Numbered from the stretch's first letter, positions 1-7,405 are shown. The stretch is DNA of 10,816 nucleotides from JBGTKH01 sp041744735 (GCA_041744735.1 JBGTKH010000390.1:1-10816); one strand, 5' to 3'. A program made the numbers and translations. Notes: generated by a model not told the origin, from the letters alone.

Positions 1-163
1 CCGCGAACCGGAGGGCTTGCGCCCTGCCGCTACGTTTCCAATTCATCAAATTATCCTTCGCGGTTCCTAGCGCCGAAGATGGGCAAATTAAACGCACTTT
101 GTGCACTGCGGAAACAGTGCTCGCCGGAATGAATAGCATCATCGTAGCGGCAGCGCCCGGCCG
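1..163. repeat. Intergenic repeat mosaic with inverted arms
   Basis: No convincing gene is seen here. A 10-base arm at 25-34 (tgccgctacg) is the exact reverse complement of 143-152. A small hairpin lies just before it (agggc 12-16, loop ttgc, gccct 21-25). CCGCGAA at 1-7 also pairs with TTCGCGG at 57-63. Short GC-rich palindromes like these are typical of the dispersed intergenic repeats of planctomycete genomes, but that link is from general knowledge and not from a search. The feature starts at the window edge, so it may be part of a larger element. Confidence 0.4.
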
Positions 164-207
164 ATGACATGCATACAACGTCCTTCGACTTACGTCAAAT
201 CCCACCA

Positions 208-336
208 AGTGCTTCGTCAAAGTTAAAAAGTGGGGTAAGCATCCTGCTTGCCAATCCGATTTCACCCCAGAAACGCAAGCTGGAAGCTTACGCCACGGAG
301 TTGGCCAACCGTAAAACTACGCTTTGACAAGGCACT
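208..336. repeat. Nested inverted repeat (MITE-like or structured element)
   Basis: Two sets of arms are nested. The outer arms are 208-222 (agtgcttcgtcaaag) and 322-336 (ctttgacaaggcact), 15 bases each with two mismatches. The inner arms are 230-251 and 275-296, 22 bases each with three mismatches, around a 23-base loop. Each inner arm also contains its own mini-palindrome (aagca/tgctt and aagct/agctt). The whole 129-base block could fold as a long hairpin in DNA or RNA. No ORF belongs to it. It could be a small non-autonomous mobile element, a dispersed structural repeat, or part of the leader of the gene at 554; the sequence alone does not decide. Confidence 0.5.
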
Positions 337-360
337 CGCTTACATCCGAGTTAACATCGA

Positions 361-398
361 CATGCGACGGCCATCGGACATGTGAACATGCGACGGCC
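361..398. repeat. Two 12-base direct repeats
   Basis: The 12-mer catgcgacggcc occurs at 361-372 and again at 387-398, a 26-base period. The spacer contains the related cggacatgtgaa. The pair sits about 155-190 bases upstream of the TPR gene start. It could be a regulator binding site or simply repeat debris. The remaining bases up to 553 show no clear promoter or ribosome binding site. Confidence 0.35.
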
Positions 399-553
399 GC
401 GTTTCGTAACCATTTGAAACTAATGAGTGCCCTCCGGTCGCCGCGCTTCGCTCTTGTGTCGCCAGAGCGAGCGGCGGTACGATAAGGCACCTGAACACTC
501 ACACGGACGGAAGGATCCGTTCCAGGCGAGTTCACGAGCCTGGCAAGTACAGG

Positions 554-3490
554 ATGTACACAACACACACTTTCCGCTGTCTTGTCGTTTTCGTTCTGGT
601 GGCCGCCGGCATCCGCACTGCCTGGGCCGAACCGGCTGACGACCAATATACTGTGGCCGCTGGCCACTATTCTCAAGGCCGCTGGCAATTGGCCGTGGAT
701 GAGTTTCGCGCGCTGCTGCAACAGTTTCCCGATCACGAACGGGCAGATACGGCCACGTTCTTTTTGGCGGAAGCATTGGTGCAGTTGGGTCAGTACGACG
801 CGGCTCATACGTCGTTTCACGAATTCCTTCAGCGTTCGCCCGGTCACCGTTACGCACGGCAAGCGTTGTTTCGCACTGGCGAGACAGCGTTTTTGATCGG
901 CAAGCGCGACGAGGCTCGGCGGGACCTGGAAGAATTTCGCCAGCAGTATCCACAAGACGCAACGTGCGCGTTTGTGCTGCCGTACTTAGCCGAGATCGCA
1001 CTGGACGGCGGCAACCACCAACAGGCGCAGTCGCTGTATCGCGAAGCCCTACAGAACTTTCCGAATGGGCCGTTGGCGGACGAGTGCCGGTTCGGTCTGG
1101 CGCGGGCCGCTCAGTTGCTGGGCAACGACGCCGAGGCGCATCGGTTTTATCAGTTCCTGGCCGACAATCCGCGTAACGAATTGGCCGACGACGCCCTACT
1201 TCAACGCGCGATCCTGTATCACAATCGACACCAATACGATCAAGCAACGGCCATGCTGCGGACTTTCGAGTCGAACTTTCCAGGCAGCGACCTGAGCACA
1301 TCGGCCGGCTACTGGCTAGGTGCGACGCAGATCGCCGAGCGAAAATGGGACGATGCGGCGAAGACACTAACGAAAATCGGAAAGGTCGATTCGTCCGATC
1401 CGCTCGCGCCCGCCATCGTGTTCTCGGCGGCCGAAGCACTGCGGAATATCGGGCGAGTCGAAGAGGCGACGCTGTACTACGACCGCGTGCTGCGCGATTG
1501 GCCCGCTGGCCAGTGGGCGGATGACAGCCTGCAGGCTCGCATCCAAATCGCATTCGACACAGGGGACCACAAGCGCGTCGACGGACTGGCCGCGGAATTC
1601 GACACGCGGTTCCGCGAGAGCACGCTACGGCCGCACGTGCGTCAAACGGTCGGCCGGTCGCTGCTGAAGCGAGAACAATTCGAGGCGTCGATCGCCGTCT
1701 TTAATGAGTTAACACAGCAGCCCGCGGCCGACGCGCCGGATCGCGCGAACTTCTACTATCTCGCGTTGGCCTGCTTGGGGGCTCAGAAGTATCAAGACGC
1801 GCTCGATGCACTGGATCAAGTGGCGCCGACGGCACAGCAACAAGAACTGAGCGACGGCGTGCACGTGGCTCGCGCAGCGGCACAAATCGGTCTGAAACAA
1901 TACAACGCAGCGATTGCACCGCTGCAAGCATATTTGAAATCGCAGCCCAATGGTCCGGACGCTGCCAAGTGCCGAGCCCAGTTGACCGCCGCGCTGGCGG
2001 AGACCGGCAAGTTCGATGAAGCGGAAGCCGCGCTGGCCGAATTGGCGAAGCACGAGGCCGATCGAGGCGTGTACTTGTCCACGGCTCGCTACTTGGCCGA
2101 CACAGCGCTGGCGCGCGATCGGACGGAACTGGCCCAGCGGTTGTTCAAATTGCTGGCACGCGACGGGAATCCGGAGGAATACGTTGCCAAGGGCCTGTCC
2201 GGCTTGGCTCAGATTCAACTGAACTCGAACAGTCCGGCCCAGTCCGCGGAAACTTTCGAGCGGCTGCTCCAGCAGTTCCCAGACAGTCCGCAAGCGGCCG
2301 AGGCGTCGCTGTTGCGAGCGAAAGCGCTTGAACGGCTGCAGCAGTTCGACGAAGCGCTGGCCATTTACAATTCGTTTGCCGAGAAGTATCCAAACTCAAA
2401 ACAGGCACCACAGGCGCTGTTCGGAGCGGCGCGGTTGCACGATCAACTCGAACGGGACCAGGAGGCGGTGAAGCTGCTCCAACGGCTCATCGATAGCTAT
2501 CCGAAGTTCGAGCAGATGGACGCCGTGTTGTATCAGTTGGCGTGGGTGCTTGTGGATTTGAATCAGGCCGACGACGGCGACGCGATCTTTAAGCGGTTGA
2601 ACGGTGAGTTTCGCGAGAGTCGCTATTGGGCCGATTCCACGTATCGGCTGGCCGAGCGGGCGGCTCAGGCGCAGAATTACGACGAAGCGAGACGCTTGAC
2701 CGGCGAGTTAGTCGCTGCCAAATGCGACGCGACGATCCTCAGCCACGCGCTGTATTTGCAGGGGCAACTGGCGGCGGCCGAACAGAACTGGAAGAGCGTT
2801 GCCGCACCGATGCAGCGGTTGGTCAGCGAATTTCCCGAAAGCCCGCTGCGACTGTCGGCCGAGTATTGGATCGCCGAATCGTTGTATCGGCAAGGCGAGC
2901 ATGAATTGGCCGGCCAGCGATTCGCGACCTTGGCAGCCAAAATCGAGGGCCGAAACGAAGCGTGGATGGCAATGGTGCCGCTGCGACGGGCGCTGATCTT
3001 GGCGCATCAAGAGAAGTGGCAGGAAGCCCACGAGCTGGCCGCGGGGATTGCCGCGCGATTTCCAGAATTCCGACAACAGTACGAGGCCGACTATTTGCTC
3101 GGTCGATGTCTGGGCAGCTTGGCACGTTTCGACGACGCTCGGGCCGCATACGAACGCGTCATCCGCTCGCCCGTCGGCGGACGAACCGAAACGGCGGCCA
3201 TGGCCCAGTGGATGGTCGGCGAATCGTATCTGCATCAACGGAACTTCGACGAAGCCATCAAGGCGTATCACCGCGTCGAGCGCCTGTATGCCTATCCACG
3301 CTGGCAGGCCGCCGCGCTGTTGCAGGCGGGCAAGTGCTACGAAGCAAAGGGCGATTGGAAGCAAGCGATCAGTCTGTACGCACAACTGCTGAAGGACTAT
3401 CCGAATACGACGTACACCGATGAAGCATCGCGCCGACTGCACGCCGCGCAGAATCGGGCGCTGTTAACCACGACGCCGGCCACCAACTGA
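554..3490 (+). CDS. Secreted tetratricopeptide-repeat protein (978 aa)
   Basis: The protein begins with a clear Sec signal peptide: a short N-region with one Arg, a hydrophobic stretch (VVFVLVAAGI, about residues 11-20) and a likely cleavage after AWA at residue 25. The rest is a long solenoid of TPR-like units from about residue 32 to 965. Units recur as a helix ending in small residues, then a second helix ending in F/YP plus a short loop (for example LLQQFPDHERA, LLQQFPDSPQA, LIDSYPKFEQM, LLKDYPNTTYT). This is the pattern of YbgF/BamD-like periplasmic TPR proteins, which act as protein-binding scaffolds, but this protein is far longer. No catalytic domain is visible. The start at 554 is preferred because it gives an intact signal peptide; only a weak AGG abuts it. 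It is the first gene of a same-strand cluster with exbB, exbD and a toroid protein, which suggests a periplasmic partner of that motor. The exact binding partner is unknown. Confidence 0.9.
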   Translation: MYTTHTFRCLVVFVLVAAGIRTAWAEPADDQYTVAAGHYSQGRWQLAVDEFRALLQQFPDHERADTATFFLAEALVQLGQYDAAHTSFHEFLQRSPGHRYARQALFRTGETAFLIGKRDEARRDLEEFRQQYPQDATCAFVLPYLAEIALDGGNHQQAQSLYREALQNFPNGPLADECRFGLARAAQLLGNDAEAHRFYQFLADNPRNELADDALLQRAILYHNRHQYDQATAMLRTFESNFPGSDLSTSAGYWLGATQIAERKWDDAAKTLTKIGKVDSSDPLAPAIVFSAAEALRNIGRVEEATLYYDRVLRDWPAGQWADDSLQARIQIAFDTGDHKRVDGLAAEFDTRFRESTLRPHVRQTVGRSLLKREQFEASIAVFNELTQQPAADAPDRANFYYLALACLGAQKYQDALDALDQVAPTAQQQELSDGVHVARAAAQIGLKQYNAAIAPLQAYLKSQPNGPDAAKCRAQLTAALAETGKFDEAEAALAELAKHEADRGVYLSTARYLADTALARDRTELAQRLFKLLARDGNPEEYVAKGLSGLAQIQLNSNSPAQSAETFERLLQQFPDSPQAAEASLLRAKALERLQQFDEALAIYNSFAEKYPNSKQAPQALFGAARLHDQLERDQEAVKLLQRLIDSYPKFEQMDAVLYQLAWVLVDLNQADDGDAIFKRLNGEFRESRYWADSTYRLAERAAQAQNYDEARRLTGELVAAKCDATILSHALYLQGQLAAAEQNWKSVAAPMQRLVSEFPESPLRLSAEYWIAESLYRQGEHELAGQRFATLAAKIEGRNEAWMAMVPLRRALILAHQEKWQEAHELAAGIAARFPEFRQQYEADYLLGRCLGSLARFDDARAAYERVIRSPVGGRTETAAMAQWMVGESYLHQRNFDEAIKAYHRVERLYAYPRWQAAALLQAGKCYEAKGDWKQAISLYAQLLKDYPNTTYTDEASRRLHAAQNRALLTTTPATN

Positions 3491-3557
3491 TTAAGGTCTT
3501 TTCTAAATTGGATCGAGCGAATGAATAGAGGAATCCGACTGGCTGAGATTTACGTCG

Positions 3558-3594
3558 CGGAATTCGCAAGAATTCCGAAGTCTTGCAACTTCGG
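3558..3594 (+). promoter_or_regulatory. Tandem overlapping hairpins in the exbB leader
   Basis: Hairpin A is cggaattc (3558-3565), loop gcaa, gaattccg (3570-3577), a perfect 8-bp stem. Hairpin B is ccgaagt (3575-3581), loop cttgca, acttcgg (3588-3594), a perfect 7-bp stem. They share bases 3575-3577. A third pairing, gcaaga (3566-3571) with tcttgc (3581-3586), would exclude both. The block lies between the end of the TPR gene and the preferred exbB start, so it would be in the mRNA leader. It could be a dispersed repeat or an attenuator-like element. It has no U-run, so it is not a classical terminator. Confidence 0.5.
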
Positions 3595-3604
3595 CTGCGG
3601 CTCG

Positions 3605-4459
3605 ATGTGGATGATTCGCGCGAACATCGCGTTGATCATGTTCGCGCTCATGGGCTCGCTGCACCTGGCCATTGGACAAGACCAAGTAGGCATCCCGCCT
3701 GAATCGGTAGCTCCGGCGACCACCGACGCTGCGCCGAAAGCAGCGGCCGAACCGGTGGCCAGCCAGAATCCGATTCCCACCAAGAATCTATTGCAAGTGA
3801 TGCGCGATGGCGGGCCGTTGATGATCCCTATTGCTTTCTGCTCGTTCATTCTGTTTGTGTTTGTGTTCGAGCGTTCGATTAGTCTGCGGCGTGGCCGCGT
3901 GATTCCCGGCCCATTTGTCAAACGATTTTTGGAGCAACTGCGCGAGGGACAGTTGGACCGCGAAGCCGCCATCGCGTTGTGCGAGGACAACCGCAGCCCC
4001 GTGGCCGAGGTGTTTGCCGCCGCGATGAAAAAATGGGGCCGGCCGTCGGTCGAAGTGGAACAGGCGATCATCGACGCCGGCGAGCGAGTGACCAACGGCC
4101 TGCGACGCTACCTGCGGCTGTTCAACGGCGTGTCGACGATCAGCCCGCTGCTGGGTCTGCTGGGCACGGTGCTCGGCATGATCAGCGCGTTCAACGCCAT
4201 CGCCACCGCCGATGCGATGGGCCGGCCTGAACTGCTGGCGTCCGGTATTAGCGAGGCGCTGCTAACCACCGCCGCCGGCCTGTGCGTGGCCATCCCCGCT
4301 TTGATCGCATACTTATTCTTCATCAGCCGCGTCGATCGCCTGATCATCGACATCGACGCGCTGGGCCAACAAGTTGTCAGCCTGATCTCCGCCGACGCCT
4401 GGCAAAAAGATCCCGCCGATAAAGCATCGAAATCGAAACGACAGGAGAAAGCGGCGTAG
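3605..4459 (+). CDS. exbB: ExbB/TolQ/MotA-family proton channel subunit
   Basis: This is the large membrane subunit of a Ton/Tol-type motor, which uses proton flow through the inner membrane to drive a periplasmic partner. Numbering is from the preferred start at 3605 (284 aa). Residues 1-24 form a signal peptide or extra N-terminal helix (ANIALIMFALMGSLHLAIGQ), followed by a Pro/Ala-rich stretch. Membrane helices lie at about 71-91 (IPIAFCSFILFVFVFERSI), 175-199 (STISPLLGLLGTVLGMISAF) and 218-240 (LLTTAAGLCVAIPALIAYLF). The last two carry the family's conserved GLLGTVxGM and TTAxGLxVAIPA signatures, including the pore Thr positions. A longer reading from ATG 3521 is open and adds 28 residues, but they are encoded by the palindromic block at 3558-3594, so 3605 or 3611 is preferred; neither has a strong ribosome binding site. 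The gene lies downstream of the TPR gene and upstream of exbD. The C-terminus is Lys-rich. Confidence 0.9.
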   Translation: MWMIRANIALIMFALMGSLHLAIGQDQVGIPPESVAPATTDAAPKAAAEPVASQNPIPTKNLLQVMRDGGPLMIPIAFCSFILFVFVFERSISLRRGRVIPGPFVKRFLEQLREGQLDREAAIALCEDNRSPVAEVFAAAMKKWGRPSVEVEQAIIDAGERVTNGLRRYLRLFNGVSTISPLLGLLGTVLGMISAFNAIATADAMGRPELLASGISEALLTTAAGLCVAIPALIAYLFFISRVDRLIIDIDALGQQVVSLISADAWQKDPADKASKSKRQEKAA

Positions 4460-4639
4460 TCATTTGTCATTTGTCATTTGTCATTTGTCATTTGTCATTT
4501 GTCATTTGTCATTTGTCATTTGTCATTTGTCAGTTGTCAGTTGTCAGTTGTCAGTTGTCAGTTGTCAGTTGTCAGTTGTCAGTTGTCAGTTGTCAGTTGT
4601 CAGTTGTCAGTTGTCAGTTGTCAGTTGTCAGTTGTCAGT
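4460..4639. repeat. Perfect heptamer tandem array (10 x TCATTTG, 15 x TCAGTTG)
   Basis: Ten uninterrupted copies of TCATTTG occupy 4460-4529. Fifteen copies of TCAGTTG follow at 4530-4634, then a partial unit to 4639. The two units differ by one base and the switch between blocks is abrupt. The array begins directly after the TAG stop of exbB. It reads open in all three plus-strand frames because neither unit creates a stop codon, so the 69-residue ORFs over it are artefacts. Heptanucleotide arrays of this sort are known in cyanobacteria (STRR sequences) and other large bacterial genomes, where their role is not settled. Perfect copies point to recent slippage or spreading, and the copy number is likely to vary between strains. 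Confidence 0.97.
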
Positions 4640-4670
4640 AGCTCTCGTGTTTCGCCGTTCTCCTCTTTTG

Positions 4671-4698
4671 TAATTTGTAATTTGTAATTCGTAATTCA
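4671..4698. repeat. Second, degenerate heptamer series before exbD
   Basis: Four heptamers in a row: TAATTTG (4671-4677), TAATTTG (4678-4684), TAATTCG (4685-4691) and TAATTCA (4692-4698). All fit the same T-[AC]-A-[TG]-T-[TC]-G pattern as the array at 4460-4639, from which they are separated by 31 unrelated bases. The series ends five bases before the exbD start codon and fills the space where a ribosome binding site would be expected; none is visible. It also supplies an in-frame TAA at 4692 that closes the frame upstream of exbD. Confidence 0.85.
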
Positions 4699-4703
4699 TC
4701 CCC

Positions 4704-5123
4704 ATGCCTCTGAAAACTCATTTGGACGAACAGCCTTCGCTGAACTTGACGCCGATGATCGACGTTGTGTTCTTGCTGATCATTTTTTTCATGGTGGGCA
4801 CGAAGTTCACGGAGTTGGAGCGGAAGATTTCGCTGCAGGTGCCGCAGGTCAATAACGTCGGTGCGTTGACGCCGGCGCCCGAGCGGCGCGTGATCAACGT
4901 CTATCGCGATGGACACGTTACGTTGGACCAGCAGGTCGTGACGCTGGATGAATTGGTACAGCAATTGACGGCCGCGCGGGCACAGTATCAAGACTTGGGC
5001 GTCATCATCCGCGGCGACGCGGAAGGGGCGTTTCAGAATGTGGCCAGCGTATTGGGCGCCTGCCGACAGGCCGGCGTTTCCGACATGGGCGTCTCGGTGC
5101 GGCTGGCGCGGAAAGGTGACTAG
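4704..5123 (+). CDS. exbD: ExbD/TolR-family motor subunit
   Basis: This 139-residue protein is the small, single-span subunit that assembles with ExbB and carries the proton-binding aspartate. A short cytoplasmic N-terminus leads into the family signature LNLTPMIDVVFLLIIFFMV (about residues 13-31). Asp20 in that signature is the expected essential proton carrier. The remaining 105 or so residues are the periplasmic domain (for example RRVINVYRDGHVTLDQQ and LGVIIRGDAEG), normal in length and content for ExbD. The start is preceded by the TAATTTG heptamer series, with no visible Shine-Dalgarno, so translation may depend on a weak-structure AU-rich leader. The stop lies three bases before the next start, which indicates close coupling with the toroid protein. 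Within the ExbD/TolR family the exact subtype cannot be told, but its neighbours point to the ExbD side. Confidence 0.93.
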   Translation: MPLKTHLDEQPSLNLTPMIDVVFLLIIFFMVGTKFTELERKISLQVPQVNNVGALTPAPERRVINVYRDGHVTLDQQVVTLDELVQQLTAARAQYQDLGVIIRGDAEGAFQNVASVLGACRQAGVSDMGVSVRLARKGD

Positions 5124-5126
5124 CGA

Positions 5127-7202
5127 ATGTACGGCTTTCGCGACGCGTTGCTCGGCCAAGTACCGCTGGCAGAGACGGTTTTCACCGCGCGTGTGCTGGG
5201 AATACTGCTGTGGAGCGGCTTGGTGGTGCTGGCCATTGCGCTGCTTGTGCTGATGCGCACCGGCTGGGGACAGGCGCGGCCGCTGTCGAAATGCGTGGCC
5301 TTGTCGGTGTTCGCTCACGTGCTGTTGGTCGGTTACGCGTACGGCACGAAGTTGATATTCGACCCACCGCCACCAGCGGCTGGCGAAGTGATTTACCTAT
5401 CGTTTGTCGGCGGCGATGAAGAATCGCAGGTAGGCAATACAAACGAGCAGCAGCCGAAGTCGTGGGAGCAGATTCCGTCCGAGACGAACCTGCAACCTGA
5501 ATTATCGTTGCCCGACCGGCTCGATGCCGATCCACAGCTTCCGCCGCAGCCCGCGGAGGTGGCTCAATTGCCGCAGGACACGCTCGCCCCGCCCACGGAT
5601 GCGGTGCCCGTGATTGAACCAGAGCGTCCGACAGTCGAGCCGCCGGCACCCGAGATTGTCCGAGCGACCAAGTCCGAAGTACAGCCGACGGAGATTGAAT
5701 CGCCCGCGGCCCCCACGCGTCAGGAAGTCGAGACGGTCGCCCCAGCCGCTGTCGGACCGGACCGCGTACCCACTGCGATCGCCGAAGTCACGCCGCCGAA
5801 GCGTCCCGACGATCCGGAGTTGCCTAGTGAATTGCTCAACGACGATTCACGGCTTCAGCGTTTGGCCGACGTTGCTTCAGCGACCCCGCCGGCCAATGCA
5901 ATTTCCGACACGAATGACGTTTTGACCGAGACAACCAATCGCAGCCAAAACGATCGCGATACCGGCAACAGTGGCGGTGGCGTTGCTGGAACCGCCAGCG
6001 CCACTCCAACGAAAGCGGAAGCGACCAATTCGTCGACAACGACTGATTCCAAACTAGCGGCCGCCGCGAACGCCGCTGCGACTGCGGCAGCCATCCCGCG
6101 ACGATTAGGTGACGGCGCGGAATTACCGTCACTCTACCGCTATCGTGTTCCCATCACTCGACTGCGAATCGCTCAGCAGAACGGCGGCAGCGCGCGAACC
6201 GAAGCGGCCGTCGACGCCGCGTTGAAATGGCTCGCCGCAAACCAGAATCTGGACGGCCGCTGGGACGCCAGCGCTTACGGCGCCGGTTTGGAAACCAAGG
6301 TGCTCGGGCATGACCGCGGCGGCGCCGGCACCGATGCCGACACAGGCATCACAGGGCTGGCTTTGTTGGCGTTCCTCGGCGCCGGTCACTCGCATTTGGA
6401 AGGCGAATACCGTACGAACGTGCAACACGGTTTGGAGTTCTTGCTGCGCAGCCAACGCGCCGATGGAAGCTTGGCGGGCGATGCGCGGTTGTACGAACGC
6501 ATGTATTGCCACGGCATCGCTTCACTGGCGATCAGTGAAGCTTACGCGATCTCAGGCGATTATCGGCTGAAGCCGTTTGTTGAGCGCGCCGTCCGATATA
6601 CGATCGCGGCCCAGCATCCCGGCTCCGGCGGCTGGCGATATCAGCCGGGCGACGCGGGCGACATGAGCCAATTCGGCTGGCAGGTGATGGCGCTGAAGAG
6701 TGCGGAACTTTGCGGCATCGAAATCCCCGGCCAAACGCGCGCGGGCATGTTGAAGTTCCTGCGCAGTTCTTCATCGGGAACACACGGCGGCTTGGGCAGC
6801 TATCGGCCGGCGGAACGAGCGTCGCGGACGATGACGGCCGAGGCACTGACTTGCCGCTACTTCCTGCAAGTCGAACTGAACGACGCTGTCTTGCGAGAAG
6901 CGACAACGATGATCGCTCAAGAGTTGCCGGCCGACGGGAAGGCGAACCTCTATTACTGGTACTATGCCACGCTGGCTTTGTTCCAAACACAGGACGAGAC
7001 GTGGCAGAACTGGAACCAGGCGCTTCAGCAACAATTGCTCAGCCGCCAGCGGACCGACGGAACGCTGGCCGGCAGTTGGGACACGGACACGGTCTGGGGT
7101 GGCTACGGCGGACGAGTTTATACCACCGCGATGGCGGCGATGTGCCTAGAGGTTTACTATCGCTACCTGCCGCTATACACCAACGACGTGGCCGAAAATT
7201 AG
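5127..7202 (+). CDS. Membrane-anchored protein with Pro-rich linker and squalene-cyclase-like toroid domain
   Basis: The protein has 691 residues in three parts. Part one is two membrane helices, about residues 21-43 and 55-72. The loop between them (RTGWGQARPLSK) is basic, so it should be cytoplasmic, placing the C-terminal part in the periplasm. Part two is a long low-complexity linker, about 78-335, rich in Pro, Glu and Ala, ending in an Ala-rich run (310-322). Part three, about 355-685, reads as a prenyltransferase/squalene-oxidase-type alpha/alpha toroid: recurrent helices separated by Gly/Trp-rich turns (NLDGRWD 374-380, RADGSL 444-449, GSGGWRYQPG 499-508, GGLGSYR 554-560, RTDGTLAGSWD 642-652). 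The DXDDTA acid motif of squalene-hopene cyclases is not seen; DADTG at 403-407 is the nearest match, so it is probably not a hopene-forming enzyme. Anchor plus Pro-rich linker after exbB-exbD resembles TonB, but no TonB C-terminal domain is present. The function is inferred as the output or binding arm of the motor. Confidence 0.85.
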   Translation: MYGFRDALLGQVPLAETVFTARVLGILLWSGLVVLAIALLVLMRTGWGQARPLSKCVALSVFAHVLLVGYAYGTKLIFDPPPPAAGEVIYLSFVGGDEESQVGNTNEQQPKSWEQIPSETNLQPELSLPDRLDADPQLPPQPAEVAQLPQDTLAPPTDAVPVIEPERPTVEPPAPEIVRATKSEVQPTEIESPAAPTRQEVETVAPAAVGPDRVPTAIAEVTPPKRPDDPELPSELLNDDSRLQRLADVASATPPANAISDTNDVLTETTNRSQNDRDTGNSGGGVAGTASATPTKAEATNSSTTTDSKLAAAANAAATAAAIPRRLGDGAELPSLYRYRVPITRLRIAQQNGGSARTEAAVDAALKWLAANQNLDGRWDASAYGAGLETKVLGHDRGGAGTDADTGITGLALLAFLGAGHSHLEGEYRTNVQHGLEFLLRSQRADGSLAGDARLYERMYCHGIASLAISEAYAISGDYRLKPFVERAVRYTIAAQHPGSGGWRYQPGDAGDMSQFGWQVMALKSAELCGIEIPGQTRAGMLKFLRSSSSGTHGGLGSYRPAERASRTMTAEALTCRYFLQVELNDAVLREATTMIAQELPADGKANLYYWYYATLALFQTQDETWQNWNQALQQQLLSRQRTDGTLAGSWDTDTVWGGYGGRVYTTAMAAMCLEVYYRYLPLYTNDVAEN

Positions 7203-7248
7203 ACGCGGCATTCGTCACCCTGCGGCTGTTTTAAGAACCTAAGTCAAT

Positions 7249-7316
7249 CGTAGCTGCGTTCGCCAGAACGCGGGTTTTTTGCGCCATCCATCCGCATTCT
7301 GGCGAGTGCAGCTACG
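7249..7316. repeat. Large imperfect inverted repeat
   Basis: Arms of 25 bases at 7249-7273 and 7292-7316 are reverse complements apart from three positions, two of which become G-U wobbles in RNA. The arms begin cgtagctgcg and end gcagctacg. The 18-base loop contains a T6 run (7275-7280). It starts 47 bases after the stop of the toroid gene. It may act as a transcription end or mRNA-protecting structure, although the T-run is in the loop and not after the stem, so it is not a standard terminator. It resembles the dispersed palindromes seen elsewhere in the window. The remainder of 7203-7534 holds the promoter and leader hairpin listed separately, and no gene. Confidence 0.65.
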
Positions 7317-7359
7317 GCTCTGTTCCGGGAAATTGGCTTCTCGAAACGCCGAATACCAT

Positions 7360-7387
7360 TTGACAGCCGCGCTGGCGTCATTACAAT
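7360..7387 (+). promoter_or_regulatory. Sigma70-type promoter for the tat genes
   Basis: A perfect -35 box TTGACA (7360-7365), a 16-base spacer and a -10 box TACAAT (7382-7387) give one of the best promoter matches in the window. Transcription should start near 7394 and read into the first TatA gene at 7535 after a leader of about 140 bases. Housekeeping sigma factors of most bacteria recognise this pattern; activity here is inferred. Confidence 0.7.
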
Positions 7388-7405
7388 GATGTTCGTTAAA
7401 GGGTT

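Noticed and set aside
324..352. TTGACA as a -35 box for the TPR gene
   Set aside because: The hexamer is part of an inverted-repeat arm, and at 16-18 bases spacing there is no acceptable -10 box.
427..639. 70-codon frame overlapping the TPR start
   Set aside because: The composition is Arg/Ser-rich with no motif, and it overlaps the signal peptide coding region in another frame.
420..1553. Long antisense frame (377 codons) opposite the TPR gene start
   Set aside because: It has Arg/Pro-rich content typical of a shadow frame in GC-rich DNA and lies opposite a well-supported gene with signal peptide and TPR pattern.
3521..3604. N-terminal 28-residue extension of ExbB
   Set aside because: It is encoded by overlapping palindromes and lacks family similarity, while the later Met gives a clean hydrophobic N-terminal segment.
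4460..4639. CRISPR array
   Set aside because: The units are 7 bases with no spacers between them; this is a simple tandem repeat.
4464..4687. Two 69-residue frames over the heptamer array
   Set aside because: They are translations of a 7-base repeat that has no stops in any plus frame; there is no start context and no non-repeat protein content.
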